Assembly (NCBI GenBank): GCA_014584575.1
Contig: JACTMP010000013.1
Location: 62,001 to 126,000, forward strand
Source of the DNA: Chloroflexota bacterium
GTDB lineage: Bacteria > Chloroflexota > Anaerolineae > Promineifilales > Promineifilaceae
Reading direction: 5' to 3'
Length of the DNA: 64,000 bases
In this document: positions 59,616-64,000 of the stretch, in pieces
Position numbering within the stretch: position 1 is the stretch's first letter
How the letters are laid out: the number at the start of each line of letters is the position of its first letter
Made by a program: the position numbers and the translations under genes
Notes under the pieces: model-generated
Told to the model about the DNA's origin: nothing
The model's input: the letters and a program-made list of their open reading frames with translations, nothing else
Database searches by the model: none

Positions 59616-60644
59616 ATGACTCCTACTTTCACCACCCGCCCGGCCACATGGGATGACCTGCAAGCGATTGTCGCTTTGCGTAACGAGGCGTCTTTGGATA
59701 TACGTGGCACACCGATTACGGCCGTCCACTGGCAGCAACGCGCCTGGCTGGAAAATGGCGTCAATCTGGCAACGGATAGCCGGGTGGTGGAAACGGCCGA
59801 CGGCCGTGTCATTGGCTATGTGGAACTGTCGAGCGAACACCCGTTTGTGGTTCACGAGATGTCTGGCGCAGTGCATCCGGCCTTTCGTGGGCAGGGTATT
59901 GGCGGGCAACTGGTGGCCTGGGCGGAACAACGTGCCCGGCAAGGCATAGCCAAAGCGCCGCCAGATGCTCGCCTGCTCCTGCACTGCCCCTTGTTTGACC
60001 GGGACATGCCGGGACAAATGCTGCTGCAAGATCATGGCTTCACGGCCGTGCGCGAATTTGTGCATTTACAGATGCAACTGACCAGCCCACCGCCCGCACC
60101 GGAGTTGCCGGAAGGGGTGGTGATACGGCCGTTGCAAGCCACCGATTGGCCTCAAGTTGGCCCCGCCCTGGAAGAAGCCTTCGCCGACCATTGGGGCATC
60201 TTGCAGTACGAAATGGACGAGCCGGACGAGGATGAGCATGACGCCCCTCGCCCTCAACGCGACCCCACCATCTTCCGCCCCGACTATTTTAATTCCCCCG
60301 GCCTCTGTTTTGTCGCCTGGGCCGGCGACGAAGTGGCCGGTTCCTGCCTGTGCAACGAAAAATCGGTGGAGAATCCCCAGGCCGGTTATCTGGGCAGCCT
60401 CAGCATTCGCCACCCCTGGCGGCGGCAGGGGCTTGGTCTGGCGCTCACCCATACCGCGCTGGCCGAATTTTTCCGGCGCGGCATTCGCCACATCCTCACC
60501 GACACGGACGGCGACAGCTTTACCAGGGCTTACCAACTTTATCAGAAGGCCGGGATGCACATTTACCGGCGCGAAATTGTGTATGAAAAAGAATTGCGTC
60601 CGGGCACAGAATGGCTCAGACGCTCACCGGCACAGGGAGCATAA
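59616..60644 (+). CDS. Tandem GNAT-fold acetyltransferase
   Basis: A 342-residue protein from ATG 59616. First GNAT: TFTTRPATWDDLQAIVALRN and the acetyl-CoA loop VHPAFRGQGIGGQLVAWAEQ. Second: IRPLQATDWPQVGPALEEAF and SIRHPWRRQGLGLALTHTAL with DTDGDSFTRAYQLYQKAGM. Two GNATs in one chain are known for mycothiol synthase-like enzymes, but here the first lacks specific features. One domain likely binds acetyl-CoA and the other may be regulatory. Substrate unknown. Confidence 0.88.
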   Translation: MTPTFTTRPATWDDLQAIVALRNEASLDIRGTPITAVHWQQRAWLENGVNLATDSRVVETADGRVIGYVELSSEHPFVVHEMSGAVHPAFRGQGIGGQLVAWAEQRARQGIAKAPPDARLLLHCPLFDRDMPGQMLLQDHGFTAVREFVHLQMQLTSPPPAPELPEGVVIRPLQATDWPQVGPALEEAFADHWGILQYEMDEPDEDEHDAPRPQRDPTIFRPDYFNSPGLCFVAWAGDEVAGSCLCNEKSVENPQAGYLGSLSIRHPWRRQGLGLALTHTALAEFFRRGIRHILTDTDGDSFTRAYQLYQKAGMHIYRREIVYEKELRPGTEWLRRSPAQGA

Positions 60645-60647
60645 GCT

Positions 60648-60693
60648 GGCTTTTTCACCTTGTCAGATGTCACCCTGTCACCTTGTCAAGATA
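60648..60693. repeat. Family-B repeat before the rhodanese gene
   Basis: TTCACCTTGTCAGATGTCAC and CCTGTCACCTTGTCAAG; the words match 19070-19110 and 63075-63115. Confidence 0.6.
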
Positions 60694-60704
60694 GTGGAGG
60701 TTTG

Positions 60705-61061
60705 ATGAATCCCTTTGGTGTTCCCGGCATTTCCCCTCAAGAACTGGCCCAAAAACGGGCCAGCGGTGATGCCTTCATTTTGCTCGACGTGCGCGAACCG
60801 TATGAACTGACCTATGCCAATTTGGGCGAGGGCGTCACCCTGCTGCCATTGAGCGATCTGGCCCGCCGCCAGCTTGAGGCGCTGCCACCGGAAATCACCG
60901 ATAACAAAGAGGCTGACATCGTGGTGCTGTGTCACCACGGCAACCGCAGCGCCCAGGTAACGGCCTGGCTGCACCATCATGGCTGGAGCAACGCCGTTAA
61001 CGCCGACGGCGGCATTGAAGCGTATGCGGTGGAGGTGGATCCGGCCGTCGGCCGCTATTAA
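60705..61061 (+). CDS. Rhodanese-domain sulfurtransferase
   Basis: A 118-residue protein from ATG 60705 behind GTGGAGGTTTG. ILLDVREPYELTYANLGEGV is the rhodanese entry. C76 is the active-site Cys in VVLCHHGNRSAQVTAWLHHH (C-x-x-G-x-R-S). It carries a persulfide on that Cys and acts in sulfur transfer. The usual last motif (GGI-x-A) is present as ADGGIEAYAVEVDP. The stop codon TAA is in a composite repeat. Confidence 0.9.
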   Translation: MNPFGVPGISPQELAQKRASGDAFILLDVREPYELTYANLGEGVTLLPLSDLARRQLEALPPEITDNKEADIVVLCHHGNRSAQVTAWLHHHGWSNAVNADGGIEAYAVEVDPAVGRY

Positions 61062-61180
61062 GTAAGCATCCATTTATTACTTCTCCCCGACAGAGATTAA
61101 GAGATCAGGAGATTGTCAATCTCTTAATCTCTTAGTCTCCTAATCTCAGATGGGAAGTTGTTTTTAGACGCTTACTAAGG
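61056..61180. repeat. MITE-like composite repeat containing the rhodanese stop codon
   Basis: TATTAAGTAAGCATCCATTT at the left, family-A hairpin arms in the middle, and GACGCTTACTAAGG at the right. The right end is the near inverse of the left (TTAAGTAAGC(A/G)TC), giving ~12-bp imperfect terminal inverted repeats. Confidence 0.75.
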
Positions 61181-61193
61181 CCGCGGCCCCGCG

Positions 61194-61655
61194 TTAGTTG
61201 TTATTCATTCCCCCCATTGCCGGCGCTACCACCTCTCCTTCCACCGACATTGTCCCGGCATTGGCAAATTCCAGTTCTATTGTCACCTTTGTTCCCAATT
61301 CCAATGGGGCGGCTTTTTGCATACACATCACATGCAGCCCACCTGGTTTTAGCTCTACCGTCTGCCCGGCCGGTATGGGAATTTGACCTCCCTCTACCAT
61401 GCGCATCACCATCACGTCATTCTCCATGACCATATCGTGCAGCTCTATCACGCCGCAACCATCCACGGCGGCCCCCATCAGGGCATCATCCGTGTCCGAA
61501 TTGTTGGTAATCAGCATCCAGAACGAGCCGGTGTCTGAGGGCAGCGTCATGTTGGCGCGCACATTTTCCACCGTAATCGGCGCCGCCGCCGATTCAGATG
61601 CGCTACAGGCGGCCAGGGTGAATAAAACCAGGGCAAAAAGCATCAACCGTTTCAT
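61194..61655 (-). CDS. PCu(A)C copper chaperone, lipoprotein
   Basis: A 153-residue protein from ATG 61655 with AAGGAG ~12 nt upstream. MKRLMLFALVLFTLAACSAS has a lipobox (LAAC). VENVRANMTLPSDTGSFWML is followed by the copper site: IELHDMVMENDVMVMRMVEG and LKPGGLHVMCM, that is H-x-M spacing H(M)x10M...HxM. It delivers Cu(I) to Sco or the CuA site of cytochrome oxidase from outside. It lies 9 bp after the sco gene stop on the same strand. Confidence 0.93.
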   Translation of the reverse strand: MKRLMLFALVLFTLAACSASESAAAPITVENVRANMTLPSDTGSFWMLITNNSDTDDALMGAAVDGCGVIELHDMVMENDVMVMRMVEGGQIPIPAGQTVELKPGGLHVMCMQKAAPLELGTKVTIELEFANAGTMSVEGEVVAPAMGGMNNN

Positions 61656-61664
61656 ATCAATCAA

Positions 61665-62252
61665 TCACTCCTTATTATTTTTTTCAATTAGATAAACAAC
61701 ATCATCCAAAAGAGCATCCAACGGCGTCTCATGCGCATAGGAGAGGATGACATTACTTTCCTTGTCCAGCAAAAAAAATCGCGCCGTATGGTCAACCAGA
61801 TAGCCAGACGCCGCCGACCCCTCATGCTGTTGGTAATAGAGGCCAAAGGGCTTGCCAACGGCGTCAATGACCGCGCGCTCTCCCGACAAACCCACAAACG
61901 AGTCGTCAAAATAACGCATGTATTCGGCCAGCGCTACCGGCGTATCTCGTTCCGGGTCAACGGTGATCATGACCACCGCCATTTGATCACCCTGTGAACC
62001 CAAATCTACTTTGACCTGTTTTAATTTGCCCATGGTCACCGGGCAAACATCGGGGCAAAAGCGGTAGCCAAAATAGACAAAGGTGTACTGCCCGGCAAAA
62101 TCGTGCAGGCTCACCGGCCCATCTACCGATTCCAGAGCAATGTCCGGGGCGGGTTGTGGCTGCGGCAGCAGCGTCCCGGCAAATTCGTGGGGACGCTGGC
62201 AGGCAACCAACCAGCATAATAGAAAAAGGGCAACCCATCGTGCGCGGATCAT
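61665..62252 (-). CDS. sco: SCO1/SenC-type copper chaperone, lipoprotein
   Basis: A 195-residue protein. Signal and lipobox WLVAC (Cys18). Copper ligands CPDVCP (C66, C70) in YFGYRFCPDVCPVTMGK and H155 in LVDHTARFFLLD. The thioredoxin fold is complete. It carries copper to subunit II of cytochrome oxidase. It is directly upstream of the PCuAC gene. AGAGAG before the ATG is a weak ribosome site. Together with ctaB this supports aerobic respiration. Confidence 0.95.
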   Translation of the reverse strand: MIRARWVALFLLCWLVACQRPHEFAGTLLPQPQPAPDIALESVDGPVSLHDFAGQYTFVYFGYRFCPDVCPVTMGKLKQVKVDLGSQGDQMAVVMITVDPERDTPVALAEYMRYFDDSFVGLSGERAVIDAVGKPFGLYYQQHEGSAASGYLVDHTARFFLLDKESNVILSYAHETPLDALLDDVVYLIEKNNKE

Positions 62253-62277
62253 CGTTTGCTCTCTTATAAAAAATTAT

Positions 62278-62363
62278 CAGTGGATCGAAGGGTAGTTCGC
62301 ATCCTCAGATGCGAACCGGTGGGCATTTGAGGATGCCCACTCCTCCCATTTCGATCTACTGAT
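62278..62363. repeat. Family-E repeat (long copy)
   Basis: GTTCGCATCCTCAGATGCGA, ACCGGTGGGCATTTGAGGAT and GCCCACTCCTCCCATTTCGA. It lies between the copper regulator and sco, in the probable sco promoter region. Confidence 0.75.
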
Positions 62364-62481
62364 TATGAATGTATGTTAATTTTTGTGATTTATCGCAGAT
62401 TATATCATCTAAATGCACAAGCACAAACGTTGGCGCATAGGCCAGTCGGGTCTGGCAAACCCGAGACGTTTATCCCTGTGT

Positions 62482-63039
62482 TCAAGTGTGGATGTGGTGG
62501 GAATGGGAGAGAAAGTCGTATACCTGGCCTAACTGCATCACCTGACCGCCAAAACCATGTTGGAAATCGGCGGCGTCGGTCTGGCTGGCAAAAGCCAGCA
62601 CACTGGGCTGGCAGCAGACGGCAATGCGGCTTTCGACCACAAAATAAGCCTGATAGACGTTGAGGATACGGCCGTAAATAAAATCCCGTATCAACGCCGT
62701 GGCCACATCCGGCCGGCCGTGCAGCAGCAGCAGGCCACAATGGGGACAGCAGGCGCGAATGACTTCATTCTGGCGGGTGGTGATCACAAAATGCAGCCGT
62801 CGTTTCACCGGCATCTGGCAGAGGGAACACGTTTCCGTTGTCACCAGGTTCGGGTCTGGCAACCGGACACCGCCATGAACTTTTTCCACCAACCCGGCGT
62901 CAGCCAAAGCCGCCAGATCACGGTGTACCGTCATCACCGAGACATCAAGCCGCTGTGCCAGTTCGTCAATGCGTAGCCATTGATCCTCGCGCAGCCAGGC
63001 CACAATCTGTTCACGTCTTTTTGCCGGAGTTTGACTCAT
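62482..63039 (-). CDS. DeoR-type HTH fused to NosL-like metal-binding domain (copper regulator candidate)
   Basis: A 185-residue protein. Residues 8-60 are a DeoR/winged HTH (RREQIVAWLREDQWLRIDEL, MTVHRDLAALADAGLVEKVH, then GGVRL). Residues 70-185 carry C71-x2-C74-x-M76, then RACCPHCGLLLLHG (C97, C98, H100, C101), AVCCQPSVLAFAS and ADFQHGFGGQVMQLGQVYDF, the order and spacing of a NosL-like or TRASH-like metal domain. The gene lies upstream of sco and PCuAC on the same strand, so it likely senses Cu(I) and controls them. Real DeoR sugar-binding domain is absent. Confidence 0.78.
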   Translation of the reverse strand: MSQTPAKRREQIVAWLREDQWLRIDELAQRLDVSVMTVHRDLAALADAGLVEKVHGGVRLPDPNLVTTETCSLCQMPVKRRLHFVITTRQNEVIRACCPHCGLLLLHGRPDVATALIRDFIYGRILNVYQAYFVVESRIAVCCQPSVLAFASQTDAADFQHGFGGQVMQLGQVYDFLSHSHHIHT

Positions 63040-63049
63040 AAGCTCTTAG

Positions 63050-63120
63050 CTATACTGGCAAAGGCCATAATCTGACATTTTTGTCACCTTGTCAGATGTC
63101 ACCTTGTCACCTTGCCAGGT
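63050..63120. repeat. Family-B repeat, copy of 19037-19107
   Basis: TACTGGCAAAGGCCATAATC, TGACATTTTTGTCACCTTGT and CAGATGTCACCTTGTCACC; only a few bases differ from the copy near 19.04-19.11 kb. The glycosidase stop codon lies at its end. Confidence 0.75.
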
Positions 63121-64000
63121 GAATATCTACCTCTTGCTCTCTATCCAGAATGGCGCTGGCATAAACAAACATGGCGGCGCTCCAGGTGAGCGGCGCTTCG
63201 GATTCATACCAGCGTGTTTTCAGGTAACGGCCGTCCGCCCCATACACCTCGTGCACCACCCCATCTCGTGTGATCACCTCGGCCATCCGGCCAAGCAGTT
63301 GGCTGGCTTCGGCCCCACGCCCGGCACGGACGGCAGCAATGGCGTGCCAGCTTCCCAGCCAGAGCCAGGCGGCCGCTGTGTGATAATGGGCAATGCCACC
63401 TAACCGGTTTTCCAGAGAGATGTGTTCACGGCCGTACTCCTGATTTGTGCATCTGGTGGGCACCGGCTCCGCCATGCCGCCGGCGGCCATATTGGCCAGG
63501 ATGGTGTTGGCCTGCTCTGGTGTAGCCAGTCGCCAGGCAATGGCCAGCAGGTTGCCGTCGCTGCTAAGGATGTGCCGGAACTGGCGGCTGGTGATAAAAA
63601 AACCTTGCGTCTCATCCCAAAAATGGCGGTTAATGGCTGCACACAACGCCGCCGCCTGCCCTTCAAAGTACACAGCGTCTTCGCCATACCCATAACGAGC
63701 CGCGTCCAGAGCAAATTCACGCAGTGCCTTCCAATAGAGGACATTGGTGTAATGCACGGCCCCTTTGCGGATGACCGAATCAGCCCAGTCGGTATAGGCG
63801 CCCTGGTGCAGCAAGCCATCACTCCCCAGTGCCTGCGTTTCCACCCAATGCAACGCCTGTTTGAGCGCCGCCCAATGCTGGCGGGCAAAGGCTTCGTCCT
63901 GGTAGCGGTGCAGGTAGTTGAGGGCGGCAATTACCAGTAGGCAGTTGCCATCCAGGGAGATGGTATGGTGGGCGGTCTGGTATTTGGGGCGCAACGGAGC
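63107..64000 (-). CDS. Six-hairpin glycosidase-type protein (N-terminus beyond window)
   Basis: The frame is open to the window edge (A-P-L-R-P-K-Y), so the start is missing. About 298 residues are visible. They are helical with an alternating alpha/alpha toroid pattern: ISLDGNCLLVIAALNYLHRY, QHWAALKQALHWVETQALG, GLLHQGAYTDWADSV, FWDETQGFFITS, HYHTAAAWLWLGSWHAIAA. The D-W-A-D and E-Y-G-R-E-H motifs and Trp-rich loops resemble amylo-alpha-1,6-glucosidase or GH63/GH15-like enzymes. Substrate unknown. The gene ends in a repeat, and its last residues (EVDIHLAR) overlap it. Confidence 0.75.
   Translation of the reverse strand, partial: APLRPKYQTAHHTISLDGNCLLVIAALNYLHRYQDEAFARQHWAALKQALHWVETQALGSDGLLHQGAYTDWADSVIRKGAVHYTNVLYWKALREFALDAARYGYGEDAVYFEGQAAALCAAINRHFWDETQGFFITSRQFRHILSSDGNLLAIAWRLATPEQANTILANMAAGGMAEPVPTRCTNQEYGREHISLENRLGGIAHYHTAAAWLWLGSWHAIAAVRAGRGAEASQLLGRMAEVITRDGVVHEVYGADGRYLKTRWYESEAPLTWSAAMFVYASAILDREQEVDIHLAR

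Noticed and set aside
1-64000. tRNA or rRNA genes
   Set aside because: I looked for T-arm words (GGTTCGA/GGTTCAA) with a paired acceptor end and found none that fold; the GGTTCAAAC at 43050 belongs to the structured RNA and the GGTTCAAT at 36553 to a simple hairpin.

Overview
The window reads as chromosomal DNA of a moderately GC-rich, aerobic, multi-gene-family bacterium, most likely a member of the Chloroflexota (Anaerolineae / Ardenticatenia-like). That placement is inference. It rests on the gene style: an AfsR/SARP-like BTAD-NB-ARC-TPR regulator beside a tiny 61-residue protein, CHAT and EAD-like conflict genes, a DUF5678/retropepsin pair, YfhO and GT39-type membrane proteins, a hybrid histidine kinase with a 7-8 TM sensor, and secreted proteins with an FLPLV motif. 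No rRNA or tRNA was found. Copper-oxidase assembly genes (ctaB, sco, PCuAC) point to a haem-copper terminal oxidase.

Layout. 0-8.5 kb: truncated MFS-HEAT fusion, SARP regulator, HEIGH metallopeptidase, membrane protein, membrane-anchored Mrr-like nuclease, nucleotidyltransferase pair. 8.6-11.4 kb: GH4 glycosidase and nitrilase-superfamily hydrolase. 11.6-15.6 kb: an operon-like run of orphan HicB, 2-TM protein, zinc ribbon and CHAT-STAND-TPR protein. 15.6-20 kb: two FAD oxidoreductase paralogues and an esterase. 20-24.7 kb: two-component hybrid kinases. 24.9-30.9 kb: glycosyltransferase, thioredoxin-fold protein, lipid kinase, DUF5678/retropepsin, helicase-associated protein, Rieske protein. 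31-38.3 kb: two sugar dehydrogenases, citrate synthase, RmlB, phosphoesterase. 38.4-43.9 kb: ECF sigma/anti-sigma, DUF427, glucokinase-6-phosphogluconolactonase operon, haem O synthase, a structured 6S-like RNA, MBL hydrolase. 44-52.8 kb: three overlapping giant membrane glycosyltransferase-type genes, then a secreted beta-propeller protein behind a poly-G promoter. 52.9-59.2 kb: CoaBC, then an antitoxin-like gene and three genes sharing an effector-associated-like (EAD) domain, two of them with STAND/AAA ATPases and membrane segments. 59.2-64 kb: DUF423, tandem GNAT, rhodanese, PCuAC/Sco with a DeoR-NosL-like regulator, truncated glycosidase.

The most notable content is threefold. (1) The 54-59 kb locus looks like a nucleotide-triggered membrane-effector conflict system: an adaptor-only protein, an EAD-ATPase-TM protein and a Gly-zipper-EAD-ATPase protein. 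The Gly-zipper is an 18-unit, 12-bp DNA tandem array. A second conflict-like operon (CHAT protease, STAND, near-identical TPRs) lies at 11.6-15.6 kb. (2) The DNA is saturated with the palindrome ACGGCCGT (21 exact copies in the first 10 kb), comparable in style to cyanobacterial HIP1. It is also peppered with short low-complexity hairpin repeats of several families, some inserted in frame inside membrane-protein genes. (3) Unusual expression signals occur: a 13-G tract in a promoter spacer, two genes that seem to start at ATT, and several -10 boxes placed 6-8 nt before the start codon (leaderless-type).

All family names come from motif recognition by eye; no database search or computation was run.
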